Source of the DNA: Hippasteria phrygiana
Taxonomy: Eukaryota; Echinodermata; Asteroidea; Valvatida; Goniasteridae
Assembly (NCBI GenBank): GCA_037893225.1
Contig: JAZGUH010000182.1
Span: 1,302,001-1,366,000 of the forward strand
Reading direction: 5' to 3'
Length of the DNA: 64,000 bases
A program made the position numbers and the translations under genes. Of the stretch, positions 24,266-36,487 are shown one piece after another. The stretch's first letter is position 1. Every line of letters starts with the position of its first letter. Under the pieces are notes generated by a model. It had not been told where the DNA came from. It did no database searches and saw only the letters and a program-made list of their open reading frames with translations.

Positions 24266-25544
24266 TTGTGTTGCCCTTAAATGGGAAAATACCGGAGGGT
24301 CGGTCGGTCGATTTTTTTTTTACCATCCATGAAAACAATACATCTCGTGTAACTCGGAAGTGAGGACTAAGTAATCTTATTTAAAAGTGAGATGGCGAAA
24401 TGCACGATTGTGCCGTCGTAGCTGTATTTAAAGACAATGATTTTGATACACCTTTTTTATTTGATGCGGGAAAAGGTGAGATTTTGAACATTCATTTAAA
24501 CCCCCCCCCCAAAAAAAAAAAACCAACAAAACCGCTACCCGACTTTTGTGACGTTTAGGGTCGGTCGTGGAGGGCAACACAACTATTATTTTGGCCCTAA
24601 TATTGACTGTTGAAACATAATGTTGTGTGTTGACGCCCTCGGCTTCTCTTTCCCTCAATTTTCCCACATATATTCTGCTCAACGCCGCCCTTCCTTAGTA
24701 TATGGCCGATACATTTCATTGGTCTTTTCATTTGTTGGTGTAATATTGTCTTTGCAAATAATAAACAAAATAGTTGAAGAAGGGAAAAAAATATTTGCCC
24801 AAGGTACGCACAGACAGCTGCCCCGAAAAGTCGCTTCTAAATTATGTGACCAGAAATCTGATTTTGTTTTTTTCTGGAAATCTTGCCGCAGGCTCGCCGG
24901 TCAGACATGGCCCTATAATTGGGACTTGTTTTTAATCCCGAGACGATAAAAAAAAGGTTAATGGGAAAAGCAGACATGGTTTGTCCGCCCACCAACACCG
25001 TTTTCCTAACATCTGATGCTTTACAGCAGATGGGAAAGCCATCTAGCCCAATTGAGAATGTCTCTTGTACTTCCCCTGCAGAAACGTATCAGTTTATCTG
25101 GTTGGTTGCCAAGCGTCAGGTCAAGGTCATATCGCCACGAGTAAATTTCTAAAGTAAGTTTGGCAAGAGATGACTTCCTGTTTGTTTTCCACAATTATGA
25201 ATTTAATAAAGGTATGACATAGTTTCCATAGTTTCGGACTTCGGTACTGGAAATTGTGTTGCCAGTACTACCAGTAGGCCTACTGTAGCATACATTTACA
25301 GAATCACAAAAATCAACTTGGAAAAATGTTAACAATTTTTGTTTCCTTTTTAAAACAATGACGAATGCGTCTGTAGTCTGATGTCTGGAGCTGTGTGAAT
25401 TATTATTTTTTTAAATCGAGTTGCTCGTGAGTGCATTTTTCCATGTTGTGTGCAGCGGCCCGGGAAGGGGGGGGGGGGGGGGGGGGGGGTCTCACGATTT
25501 GTTTTTAAGTCGCCCAATACAAGGATAAAAACTGCTCTAGCTGG

Positions 25545-25745
25545 GTAAAGGGCTACAACAGACGTGGTGGGGTTGGCCACATTTTAGGTTGCCAGCTCAT
25601 CACCACCCTTACGGTTTTCCTGGGTCCGAATCTAAATAGAGGATAAATCTTCAATAGATACCAAAGAAATTATCCCAATTTTCAGAACTATACCCTGGCG
25701 AGGTAACTTCCACGGCTGGTGAGACCAACTCTCCTCCCCTTTAAA
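25545..25745 (+). repeat. dispersed repeat family A, longest copy
   Basis: Shares AAAGGGCTACAACAG, GGTTGCCAGC, ACCACCCTTA, CAATAGATACCAAAGAAA, GGTAACTTCCACGG and GGTGAGACCAACTC with the copies at 11.7 and 35.9 kb. Confidence 0.65.
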
Positions 25746-27221
25746 ACAGCATTTTGTCGATAAATTACACAAATCACTCCACAAAAATACATCAAAATAT
25801 TTCGTATATCATCGTTGTTTCAGAACTGCATGTATTTATAACCCTTTTCCTGTTTTGATTTCGAACCTTTCAATTACGAAACTTTAAATGTTATGATGTT
25901 GCATTCATATAAGCTTATAGTCTCACATCGTCTTGAAACCTATAATACTGTACAAGCGGTTTTACAAGAATAGTTCTGCAACAACATGAGGGGGCGTAAT
26001 GAGGTATCCGGCATCTCCATCAACATTAATCTGGCCTCGCTTTGCCCTTCAACATCTCGTCGATGGCTTGATGTATTCTACGAATGAACCAAACAAAATA
26101 GAATTCGCATAAAACCTTGCATAGACACTGAGCGGTACATGTGTATTAAAGTTTATCAACTTCGAGTTTTGTTAAACCAGATTGTCCCCCTCTGTAATTT
26201 TTCATCGCATATGGGTAATTTCTTTTGAAGCGAAAGGCCAATATTTAAACTCTTTTTAATTTTCTTGTATGACTTCTATTTTGAAAAGCACGCAGCACTT
26301 CTTTCTATTCACTTAACCCTAGTCTCCAAGCAGTTAAATTCTCAAGCCATTGATACTAAAATATCGGGATTTCTTTAAACTTGAAATTGTGATTTTTACT
26401 TTGAGTAAATGGCGTCACTGCACTTCCTAGTCGGATAGGACGGGGGCGGGGTACAGGGCGGGGTATAACCCTCCCACTGATCCCATACAGGTTCCAAATC
26501 AGATGTCCACGAAGTTGGATATGGAGATGAGCAGGACGCGAATTATCAATAACTCATTCATTTTTCACTGTCGATTTCCATTTTCGCCTATTGTTCTTTT
26601 TTAAGACATCAGTACACAATTAAAATGTGGCTACTAAAGTAAAATTAGAAATCTTGGCTGAAAATCGATTCCTTGCAATGCATTCCCCCAATTTAATTAG
26701 CATCAAACAAGACATGCATACAAAACCATAAGTAACTTTCAAATAGAAAGCATCTGAGTAAAAACGACAGCTAAAAATGAAAGTGTTCGATAATTTTCAA
26801 GACAGTGTGGGTTTTAAAAAGTGATAACTGGAAAGTCTCATGTGACTTTTTTGCTTTTGTTTTTTAGTTAGAAGCTTGCTTAATATCCGAACCCCAAAAC
26901 GTTTTCTGAACATCCGAACCAAGTGGAGAAGAACTTTAATTCGTCACATAAGAATAATGTGTGCCACAACCTTGCTTTCCCACGTTCGTGCATGTTTTCT
27001 GTCCCCACTAACTCTATGGAGATCAAGGAAAAGCAGACTTAAATTGATAGCTTGTTGGGTTGTGACATTTTGCGGCAGCTGGGCGAGTGATTAAAGTGAA
27101 CCCAGACTGAAATGTACAACTTCTCTCGGTGATTTGTTTAAAATCTGCGAACTGCGCAGCAGAGGTTAACCAAGGTTATGCCTAAAGACTTCCGACTCGT
27201 ATAGCTGGCCATAGCAACATT

Positions 27222-27247
27222 CACCACCACCACCACCACCACCACCA
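27222..27247 (+). repeat. (CAC)n microsatellite
   Basis: Eight to nine uninterrupted CAC triplets. Confidence 0.9.
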
Positions 27248-28698
27248 TACTCCTTCCCTCCCAACCCCCGCCCTCCGCAAAAATAAATAAATACAAATAC
27301 AAACCAAAATATTGCAATTGCAACGACGACGATGACGATGACGACATCATCGCCCAAAATTGTTTCAACCCCCAAAACACAAAACAAAACTAAGAGATAG
27401 AAAAACAAAAATAAAAGCAACCGCTGATTTTTTTTAAAGAATGCGACTATGCACAAACAATGGATTAAACAAGGACCTAATTTATATCAAGCAAACCCAT
27501 TTTAATAAATGTAGGGTTTATATCTTTCAGAAACAGTGTTCCCAGTACTATAAACTCATTATTATTTGTTCATTGGTTCTCTTTTATTGTCTCGTATGGC
27601 GCCATCATTACATTCTGGCACATGCCGAAAAGAAAATGTTATTGCAACAACAATAGGCATGATTATAATCTGCTGGAGTCGAGTAGACAGTATCACAACT
27701 GGAACGGTGCCATGGCGCAAGAAGAGGACCACGAAGCTAACAAGTCACAGTTTTACATGGATGTAATGTGGCTATCATTGCAAGCAATCGATTTTCTGCT
27801 ATGAATTATTTTACTGCAAAGGAGCTTCATCGCGCTCATCTTTGAAAAATTACGTTTATAATAAACGTCATGTTTGTTTTTTTTGTTTTGTTTTGGGGCT
27901 TTTATTTATGAAAGTTAGGAGGGCTGGCGTTTCGTCCTAGCAGAATCTTTCCTAAAGGCTATTGTTCAACAGATGTCTTTTGTAGAAAAAAATATAAATA
28001 ACAACAGCAATTTACTGTACTCCTTCAAGAGTATTCTTGACGATCATAATAATTGTTGTTTAAGGACCACCTGGCTCTTAAGATCAAACTTTCGCCGTAT
28101 TAGCCAGGAAATAGCTGCATTTCCGAACGCTCCAAGCAATCTCTGCTACTGCCAAGAACTACAGAAAATGCCTCACAGCTCGGGAAAACGCACGTGCGAC
28201 TTTTAACACTATGGGGAGTTTGGTAGGGCCCGATTAGCAGGACCGTGTACGGCCTCGGGTAGAGGGTGTCGACTGAAGGGGGTTGGAAGGGGAAAGCTTG
28301 TCCAAGAACAACATCAGATTTGTTAAGGTTCAGGACAATTCAATTGGTGCTTTCCGGCACCCTAATGATTGTATTAATATTACGGGTGGGACTTTGGGGT
28401 GGGCTTATGACGCTTGGGGACAAGACTTCTATTGACCCGGCCTGTGGCCCAAGAGATATGTTTACGCATCCCCCCTATACAGAAGTTGATTTCGTCTAAA
28501 AGAATTGTGTGTACCATATCATAATGCAAAACGTTGACAATTTATGTGTATCAAGTTATAAAGTTGTATTAAGTTGGGGCAAACACGTTCATGTTTAACT
28601 GTCGTTTTCTGTACTTATTGGGGCAATACTGTGCATAATTAATTTGCGGCCATTTTGTTAATTATTTTAGTAAGAAGTAGCTACATTGTGCTCTTACA

Positions 28699-29100
28699 CC
28701 TTTAAAGGTGATATACTACATTTGCAAACATTAAAAACCAAACTACGGAATTATTATGAAATACCTTACTTGACTGTAAGTAAACAATAGTATCAAGCAT
28801 CCTGTGAAATCATGGCACCTAGTGTGCTGTCATTTTCAAGAAAAGTGGAATTTTTGTATCAATTTCCAGCGATCGTTGGAAAAAGTCTAGTACCCCGACC
28901 TGATAATTTACTGACGTCTATAAATTGGTCCGTTTTGTCTGAAGTAGGGTCATGGAACCAGACTACAAGAACAACATTTTTTCTGTTTTCTCTGTTTTCC
29001 CAGCATACACACACAACTTTAAAGAGGTCGCTGTTACAGAAATACTAACTAACCCCCAAATCCAGTCATTTCTGCAAATTACAATAAAAGCAAATGTTAT
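28699..29100 (-). repeat. dispersed repeat family B, inverted copy
   Basis: The reverse complement of 28875-28980 matches 5777-5875 (GACAAAACGG, ATTATCAGGTCGGGG). The reverse complement of 28699-28790 matches 47083-47185 (TTACTTACAGTCAAGTAA, TTTGCAAATGT). It is therefore one copy of a multi-block interspersed repeat. Confidence 0.6.
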
Positions 29101-29306
29101 ATATATACTACGTTTGAGAAAAAGCCAAAAATGAAAACTGACAGTATACAAATGAACGATTTTACCGTGTCCTTATTGTTGACCTTCCCCTCTTCCGTGG
29201 CGTGGGCAGATCCGTGGCAAAAAAAGCGAATAGTAGGCCTAATATACCTTTCTCGTCAAAGACTACAAAAATTGTGACCAATCGAGGTTTTTTCAATGAT
29301 GATGCC

Positions 29307-29925
29307 TTAACCCCTTGAGCACGGTATTTTACGGGAGACGTCGGTATATAACGCCATTGCTATCTTGGGTGGCTTCAGATCGTTGGCTTCGTCATTTTCA
29401 TCATTCCGTTCGGCAATTCCATCATTCAATTTGGCAATTTCATTATTCCATTCGGCAATTTCGCCATTTTGTTTTGCATTTCGACATTCCATTCGGCAAT
29501 TTCACCATTCCGTTTGGCAATTTCATCAATCCGTTCGGCAATTTCACCATTCCATTCAGCCAATTTGCCATTCAATTTGGCATTTTCATCATTCAATTCG
29601 GCAATTTTATCATTCAATTCGGCAATATCACCATTCCGTTTGGCATGTCACCATTCTGTTCGGCAATATCATCATTCAATTCGGCAATATCATCATTCAA
29701 TTCGGCAATATCATCATTCAATTCGGCAATATCATCATTCAATTTGACAATATCATCATTCAATTCGGCAACTTCATCATTACATTCGGCAATATCACCA
29801 TTCCGTTTGGCATTTCACCATTTTGTTCGGCAATTCATCATTAAATTATGCAATTTCACCATTCAATTTGTCAATTTCACCATTCAATTCGGCAATTTCA
29901 TCATTGAATTCTGTGCTCAGTTCCC
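29307..29925 (+). repeat. 21-bp minisatellite behind a piggyBac-type MITE end
   Basis: The segment opens with TTAACCCCTTGAGCACGG, the same terminus as the MITE at 309, and shares its next 25 bp. From about 29390 it becomes a tandem array of roughly 25 copies of a 21-bp unit such as TTCGGCAATTTCACCATTCAA, with CCATT/TCATT variants. The period is a multiple of three and lacks stops, which gives long Ser/Ala/Ile/Phe/His-rich frames on both strands; I do not regard these as genes. The right MITE terminus is not present. A homologous inverted copy lies at 33264-33985. Confidence 0.8.
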
Positions 29926-30354
29926 TGAAAAAGAGTTTCCTGCGTTTTTGGACTGGTATTTGTGCCTAAATTATTGACATGAAACGGTACCTGTAGACCT
30001 AAACGATGTATTCTTTAAAACTGACTTTTCTTGCTACTTATATTAAGTATTAAAAATAATTGTGTCATCTTTCAGGCCCTTCATATAATAATAGAGATGA
30101 CTATTGGTAGACTTCAGAGATATGATAGACATGATTTTAGAGAGGTTATACTTACCAATAATTCGGATATTGCGATTTTAAACGGGCATTTAGAACTGTT
30201 TATTTCACATATTTTCCAGATAACAGACTTAAAGTTGTATTTTTTTGTTCGTTATTGTTTCACAGATCAAACAATAAAGCCAGTACATTCAACACGATGT
30301 ACAAGCTGTCTTCTGTGACTGCGTTTGTTTACACTTCCCGACCGTCCATTTTTC

Positions 30355-30482
30355 CTAATTATCACCTTCCTGGGTACACTTAATTTCAGTCAGGGCTTAT
30401 TCCAATCAAGCGTTCTGTTCCGATTAGCCGCTTAAATAAGCCCTTACTGAAATGTTAGTGTGCCCAGGAAAGTGACAATTAG
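30355..30482. mobile_element. foldback MITE with CTAATTRTCAC ends
   Basis: The left arm CTAATTATCACCTTCCTGGG pairs with the right arm ending CCCAGGAAAGTGACAATTAG. The homology continues inward to AGGGCTTAT / ATAAGCCCTT. The sequence just after the right arm (to about 30530) recurs at 32566-32640. Confidence 0.65.
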
Positions 30483-31129
30483 AAATCGTAAGGAAAGATA
30501 TGAATTTGTCCGATACACCTTTCTAAACACGGCATTTTACACGAAACTCCAAATACCACATTTCTATATATTCTTGAAAACGGTGCCTCTTTAAGCGGCC
30601 AGTACAAATTGGTTTTCCCGGCAATTTACAACTTTTTTCTGATTATTTGTGTTATTGGTCATTTAAATTCGCGTGATTTTTGCACATCTGATCAAATTAA
30701 GGTTTCTTTTTCACTGTTTGGGCATTCAATTTTAATTCTTAAGCACCAACGATTTCGTTCCTAATAGTGTTTGTTTTTGTTTAGGGACATTCTATTATGT
30801 TTTTGGTGCATTCAAGACTTCATTTGTTGCATTCTTACATTGAGTTTTGTAACCTCCGTGTGTGCCTATGACGTCGGTGTGCATATGACGGATGACCATG
30901 CTTTTCTTTTCTTATCCCTCTTGGGGCAATTTCATCAAATGGTTATTCAAATTAATAAGATTTTTAATTGATAAATTTTCCTATTGTCCTCTGAGGTTTT
31001 TGTACAAATTGTCTACAATTTATAGTGGAATGTTTTTAGCATTTATTATGGATGGGTGATGTAACGAACTAATGAAATAAAAAAGGGCTAATGAATTTTC
31101 TTTTTCACTGTTGGTCTCTCCACGAGACC

Positions 31130-31606
31130 CGATTGTTCAAGCCGAAATCCCCCTTGGCTGCATCCCCTCCCACACAGCATGGTACTTTTAAGTGCAATTA
31201 CAGTTGTGTTGTTTGCCAGACTCACATGCAGGAGTCTGACTCATTTTCTGGCCATTCATCTGGCACTACTCACAGAACCAATGGTAACATTATACTTGCA
31301 ACACCTCTAATGTCATATATCTCATTTCTTGCATGGCTTGTGGAATCCAGTATGTCGGGGAGACCAAGAACACGCTCAAAAAGCGTTTCTATGGCCATCG
31401 ATCGACTGTGAATACCAAGGAAATTGACACCCCTGTTGGTCACCACTTCAACTTTCATGCATAACCATTCCATTTCTGATATACAGGGCATATAATCACT
31501 TGGCCAGAGCAAGGACTCAGTTCGCCTTAGCAGGGAGAAAGTGTGGATAAAAGCGTCTTCGGACTATTCAACCACATGGTCTCAACATCCAGGAAGGGAA
31601 TGATTA
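31130..31606 (+). mobile_element. Penelope-like element remnant (GIY-YIG endonuclease, 3' end)
   Basis: Two overlapping plus-strand frames together show a CxxC-type lead (CNYSCVVCQTHM), then, after a one-base loss near 31287, HYTCNTSNVIYLISC and CGIQYVGETKNTLKKRF with GHRSTV. A degenerate RE(R)xW-like tail appears near 31530. This order is the C-terminal GIY-YIG endonuclease of Penelope-like retroelements, which nicks target DNA for reverse transcription. The reverse transcriptase part is absent, consistent with 5' truncation. A C-run follows at about 31617-31630. It is a dead fragment with frameshifts and a stop. Confidence 0.75.
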
Positions 31607-31949
31607 ACTCTTAATCCCCCCCCCCCCCCCCATTGTCATTTGTTTACAGATAATCATCCTGGCAAACACTCTTAGGGTTTCTTGCCCACTTGGATGTCTC
31701 CCTTTCCCGTTTAGCCTTGCCACATCCCTCTGTTCCTTTTATTTCCCAATTACCACCTCCTATTTGCACCCCCTCTTGCATGTGTGTTCCGTACATGTTT
31801 GTTTGTTTGTTTCTTGTAGTGTGTCACTTGCCTTTGAGAAAGAACTTGCTTTTTTTCTTTGTTTGTTTTAAAGTTTGAGCAAAAACAAAAATAGGGGCAT
31901 TTGTATGTTGACATGTTTGGGAATCCTTTAACTTTGTTTACTTTTCTTT

Positions 31950-32530
31950 TTCGTTTTGATTCACCCATCGATCTCTTCATCAGGGCATGAACCGGTATGT
32001 TTGGCAATGGTTGTACCATCGGGAACACGTCTCTTGGGTAATTTGTTTTCTTGGGCAGATTCCATCAGACGATCACACCTCCCCTCGTAGGCTCGCCATC
32101 TTGTCTGTCTGAAGACTTAGTTAAGAAAGAGAAGTGTGCATCTACGGATTGAAGACGTCAGATATGATTTATGTAAGATAACTCAGAACTTTATAGGAAT
32201 ACGGACACGCAGGAATGTGGACATTTTAGGAAAAGATGCCTGAAAAAAGGTGAAATATGTTTGCCCATTCATGAAAATGAATGCACGATCTACACGTTGG
32301 TGCAGACGAAATTTAATAAACAATACGATACTGTTAATTTGAATGCATCTTTTACAGGCACGACTGAAGCTAAAAGACGATGGAATGCTCGGATAGTAAA
32401 TTTGAATGATTATTTTTGATTGTTGAATGACGATCTGCGTGATCATTCAATTTCAATCTAAATTGAATGAGCCAGGCATTAAAATGAACGAAAACATTGC
32501 GAAATTGGCCGGGAAATCCTATAAAACAGA
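31950..32530 (-). repeat. inverted partner of the 47.5-48.1 kb repeat
   Basis: The reverse complement matches 47535-48140 in order: CGGCCAATTTC, CATTTTAACGCCTGGCTCA, TTGAATGATCACGCAGATCG, TTTTAGCTTCA, CTTTTACAGG, then the GATGGCGAGCCTACG and AACAAATTACCCAAGAGA blocks. Insertions and deletions separate the copies. Class unknown. Confidence 0.7.
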
Positions 32531-33263
32531 CCGCTTTTTAAAAATAATCCGTTATTGGAATCAGCCCAGGAAGGTGACAATTAGAAGTATGAAGGAAAAA
32601 TATGAATTTCTCAAAACATGAGCGGTACACTTTCTTTCAAACAGAGGCTGAACCCAAAGTAATCGGTGTCAACAACTCTTTCAAATGAGCCCACTGGAAA
32701 CGACTCTTAATTATTATATAAAAATGACTCATAAAACAATGCTAAACATAACATGGTGTGGCTTTGCTGAAACCTATTCTGAAATCTTATGCAAAATTGG
32801 TTAATAATTTCTTGACATTTCTCGAAAATCCGTTGCATGAATCTAGAGATTCCCTTTTAAACAGTACAAGTTTCAAGTTTTCAATATGCGCGGGCGCGAG
32901 CCGAATCGCGGGCTAGCTTTTGCCCGGCGGTACCAAATCACCCACATGTGACAAAGTTGGAATAACAATGACAACTCAGGGTACCACAATTATAACAACA
33001 CGCGTATGAACTAATGTACAGTATTTACGAAGCTAGCTGTACCATGCGTGAAATGCATTTTGCGCATGCGCACATCGACTTGCCAACCAGCACCTAGCTT
33101 GCTCGAAAAAATCGCGTCAACAAAAATCACGAATGGATAGCATGCAGGACGTGGACTTTTTTTACGCGAATATTGACGTAAATATTTACAAATTGCAATG
33201 TCCCTTCACGGCCACCATACAAAGGTCACTGCACACAGAACGCTGAATTGTCACACCGCTTGA

Positions 33264-33985
33264 TGAAATTGAATTGCGGAACGATGAAATTGAATTGCGG
33301 AACGATGAAATTGAATTGCGGAACGATGAAATTGAATTGCGGAATGGTGAATTGGCGAATGAAAGGACGAACTCGCAGTAAAGGACGATTACTTGTAAAA
33401 CCGAATAGTTATGCGAGCACGGAGAATCGATTACTACCAAATTGCCAAACGAAACGGCGAAATTGCCGAATTGAATGGTGAAATTGACAAATTGAATGGT
33501 GAAATTGCAGAATTGAATGATGAAATTGCCGAATTGAATGATGAAATTGCCGAATTGAATGATGATATTGTCAAATTGAATGATGATATTGCCGAATTGA
33601 ATGATGATATTGCCGAATGGAATGATGATATTGCCGAATGGAATGATGATATTGCTGAACAGAATGGTGACATGCCAAACGGAATAGTGATATTGCCGAA
33701 TTGAATGATAAAATTGCCGAATTGAATGATGAAAATGCCAAATTGAATGGCGAATTTGCCGAATGGAATGGTGAAATTGCCGAACGGAATGATGAAATTG
33801 CCAAACAGAATGGTGAAATTGCCGAATGGAATGTCGAAATGCAAAACAAAATGGCGAAATTGCCGAATGGAATAATGAAATTGCCAAATTAAATGATGGA
33901 ATTGCCGAACGGAATGATGAAAATGACGAAGCCAACGATCTGAAGCCACCCAAGATAGCAATGGCGTTCCATACGTCGGGGTGTC
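33264..33985 (-). repeat. 21-bp minisatellite, inverted copy
   Basis: Two arrays: about five units of GATGAAATTGAATTGCGGAAC (33264-33355) and, after about 85 bp of other sequence, some 25 units of the GAATGATGAAATTGCCGAATT type (33440-33945). The reverse complement of the second array and its flank (AGATAGCAATGGCG) matches 29346-29910. The flank at 33975-34020 (TCGGGGTGTCGCGGTGG, GGCAGCCAAGC) matches the interior of the MITE at 309-597. Long open frames on either strand come from the stop-free 21-bp period. Confidence 0.8.
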
Positions 33986-34154
33986 GCGGTGGTTCTGGCA
34001 GCCAAGCGAACCGCGGGTGGGTGGCACGGACCATGTTCGACTGTAGGCCTATCTCTATGTTTTTGGTGGCACAAACACATACAAAATACATGTACATGCA
34101 GTATTTATCATAACTACAGGATCAGGAGCAGTCATTGCAATTGTAATCTGATCT

Positions 34155-34411
34155 GGCGCGCGCGCCCTGTGGGTCAGCGCGCGCGCCCTGTGGGTCAGCG
34201 CGCGCGCCCTGTGGGTCAGCGCGCGCGCCCTGTGGGTCAGCGCGCGCGCCCTGTGGGTCAGCGCGCGCTGACCTACAGGGCGCGCGCGCTGACCTACAGG
34301 GCGCGCGCGCTGACCTACAGGGCGCGCGCGCTGACCTACAGGGCGCGCGCGCTGACCTACAGGGCGCGCGCGCTGACCTACAGGGCGCGCGCGCTGACCT
34401 ACAGGGCGCGC
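34155..34411. repeat. head-to-head palindromic GC minisatellite
   Basis: Five 21-bp units GGGTCAGCGCGCGCGCCCTGT are followed directly by seven units of GACCTACAGGGCGCGCGCGCT, which is the same unit inverted with one consistent base change (GTGGG versus GTAGG). The junction is the perfect palindrome TCAGCGCGCGCTGA (34257-34270). Each unit holds an alternating GC tract of about 9-10 bp. The whole block could fold into one long stem. Frames rich in Ala-Arg across it are by-products. Confidence 0.9.
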
Positions 34412-34706
34412 GTGGTGTATTATTTGCAGTTACTGTGTTCATCTGCGTTCATCAGTTTGGGATTCAGTGTACAGCCGCAAGCCTATAGCTGCTATGATCG
34501 TAGACTTGATTTCAAGTCCGAGATCGCGGTTATTTTGTTGTCTGCATCAGCCACGCTAAACGTCATTACCACTCACGATGGCGCTATTTCCGGCACTATT
34601 CTGTGATTGTATTGGCTATCAGGCCGACAAAAACCACGATCACAGACTTGGAACTAAGTCTACCATGATCGTGACGATACAGCCCCTTTAACAAACACCC
34701 CCTTAT

Positions 34707-34749
34707 CCAAACCAAACCAAACCAAACCAAACCAAACCAAACCAAACCA
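34707..34749 (+). repeat. (CCAAA)n microsatellite
   Basis: About eight perfect CCAAA pentamers. Confidence 0.9.
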
Positions 34750-35384
34750 TATTTCCCAATGTTTCCTCTTTGTGTTTTCTTTAAGTATCAAGCTATTTCT
34801 CGTCAACAAACGTGTACCAATTAACTTACAATGTTTAATGAGCCTAATATTTGAACAAAAATCGACCTTTAGTACCTTAATAATTGACATTTTAAGTTAC
34901 TGCAATTTACAATTCGGTTTCTCTGAACTTGAACGCGGGGGCGAATCCTTCAAGTTGTCTAAAATAATTAGCTAATTTGGCAAATCGTATCGAAAAGGAT
35001 CAGATATTGTTGAGTGGGCGTAGCATAGTCTTATGGGATTGGCCTACACTCGTTATATGGCTTCGCTTAATTGCCACCTCCATGTCTTAAAAGGTGTCAC
35101 TTGCGGCCCGCCAAAAGAACCAAGTGGAAGATGATCGGGATTATGCTTGGTCTACCGTTTCAAATCAGTATAGCAGCTAGTGAAGCCTGTGAAGAATCTG
35201 GGGGAGGAGTTGATAAACCCTACCCGCTCTGTTCTACTTTTCTACACCGGCTTTTCCGACATTTCAGAGAAGCCTTTGAAACCCTTAACTTTTATCTAAA
35301 TTTTCATTTTTTTTATGGAAGTCACCCAATGCAAAACTAATGTCATTCTAGGTAATTGGCCACAACAGATGTAGTGGGCTTGGA

Positions 35385-35700
35385 CGGCCCAGCGGCGGCG
35401 ATTTCTCGTCAAGGTTGGGGGGGGGGGGGGGGGGGGGGGACAGAAACTTGCAACAGTAATTGTTAAGCGCTTTGTACTCGGTCTCTGTGTATCCTTAGAA
35501 ATGTTTGAAAATGCTGATTTTTGTGTATTCTGGTGCATACTGGTGCATGTAAAAGCCAATGACCCATAAAATGTGTATGGCAAGGGGGAGATTATTGGGT
35601 GGGGGGACACTGCCATAGCCTCCCCCTCCCCAAAAGAATTGGGGGACGTAACCCCCGTCCCCCGGAATCGCCGCCCATAGCTTGGCCACATTGTTGCCAG
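35385..35700. repeat. MITE-related repeat with poly-G tract
   Basis: GCGGCGATTTCTCGTCAAGG followed by a long G-run, then CAATGACCCATAAAA and GGGGGGACACTGCCATAGCC, matches the interior of the MITE at 55053-55406 in the same order. The terminal repeats are not recognisable here. Confidence 0.65.
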
Positions 35701-35975
35701 CCCCACCACTGACCACGGTAACGACGACAACGAAAATGGTGGGAATGAACACCATTGAATGGTAGAATTGTCGCGCGTGTAATACGCGCGCATTTCACCC
35801 ACCAATAGAGAGCGTTTATTCGCATCTTCTTCGTTTTCGTCATCATAATCGTAGCCAGTGTGGCAGGCCCTTTACGGTTTTGCTGGGTTAAGATCTAACT
35901 TCAATAGATACCAAAGAAAGTGTCCCAATTTCCAGACCAATAGGGCCTAGACCTTGGCGGGGTAACTTCCACCCT
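35698..35975. repeat. diverged MITE (35698-35872) joined to a family A repeat (35868-35975)
   Basis: The first part shares GGTAGAATTGTCG, CACCCACCAATAGAGAGCG and CCAGTGTG with the MITE at 40682-40828. The second part shares the CAATAGATACCAAAGAAA core and GGTAACTTCCACC with family A. The two abut, so one may have inserted beside the other. Confidence 0.6.
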
Positions 35976-36293
35976 AGACCGTGGGGCATCCGTTCGTATC
36001 GTTCAGCCTTGTTCTCTTCGGCAGAGGGGGGACACAATATAACTCTCTAAAGCAAGTTAACAATACAATAGTTATTATTTGTGTTGATCCCGCATTCATA
36101 GGTCTCGCATGTTATGTAATTTTGATGATAAAAAAGTATCTATTTTGTGCGGAATAATATCATACAGAATCAGTCGTGCGTGTATTTGTCCAATGAAATC
36201 GGGTTTCTCGTACCTCGCGATCTTTGTCACTTTTGGCTTGGCGTTCATTGGATACTAAATTTCATGCGCAAATAGAAAGCGATTTTGTAGCCA

Positions 36294-36487
36294 ATGAAAA
36301 TGGCTGTTATGGCCACACGCGGGACGTCAAAACCAGTGGCAACGTACGTAAACAAAACGACCGCCATGACGGTTTTCATCGCAAATGCTCATCCAGTACC
36401 AAATTCCAACGATTCTACAAACAGAAACGGGCTCTCCTTACTTGGAAAGCAGAAACAAGAAGCAAACCTAAACCTTGTCAGCTGCGG
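36294..36487 (+). CDS. unrecognised gene, putative exon 1
   Basis: An ATG at 36294 opens a frame of about 64 codons (starting MKMAVMATRGTSKPVATY) that runs into a consensus donor (CGG then GTAAGC) in phase 2. Joined to the acceptor at 37901 the frame stays open, which is the main support. The DNA around the ATG (GCGATTTTGTAGCCAATGAA, then GGCTGTTATGG and CCAGTGGCAACGT) is repeated twice in exon 2, partly in a different frame. The upstream sequence is also open in another frame, so the start is uncertain. No family recognised. Confidence 0.45.

Larger units (their letters stand above)
24266..28690. other. no gene seen; microsatellites and one dispersed repeat
   Basis: No frame with recognisable motifs. 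It contains a family A repeat (25545-25745), a G-run at about 25469-25490, a (CAC)n microsatellite (27222-27247) followed by a GACGAY run (27324-27345), and otherwise AT-rich unassigned sequence. Confidence 0.5.

Noticed and set aside
29315..29977. Long Phe/Ser/His-rich frames over the minisatellite (also 33186-34097 on the minus strand)
   Set aside because: They arise because a 21-bp unit without stops repeats in every frame; several frames and both strands are open at once.
29390..33945. CRISPR-like array
   Set aside because: Units are contiguous without unique spacers, so these are minisatellites; the setting is also eukaryotic.
33989..34606. Ala-Arg-rich frames across the GC minisatellite
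   Set aside because: Open on both strands because of the 21-bp period; no start context or homologous domain.
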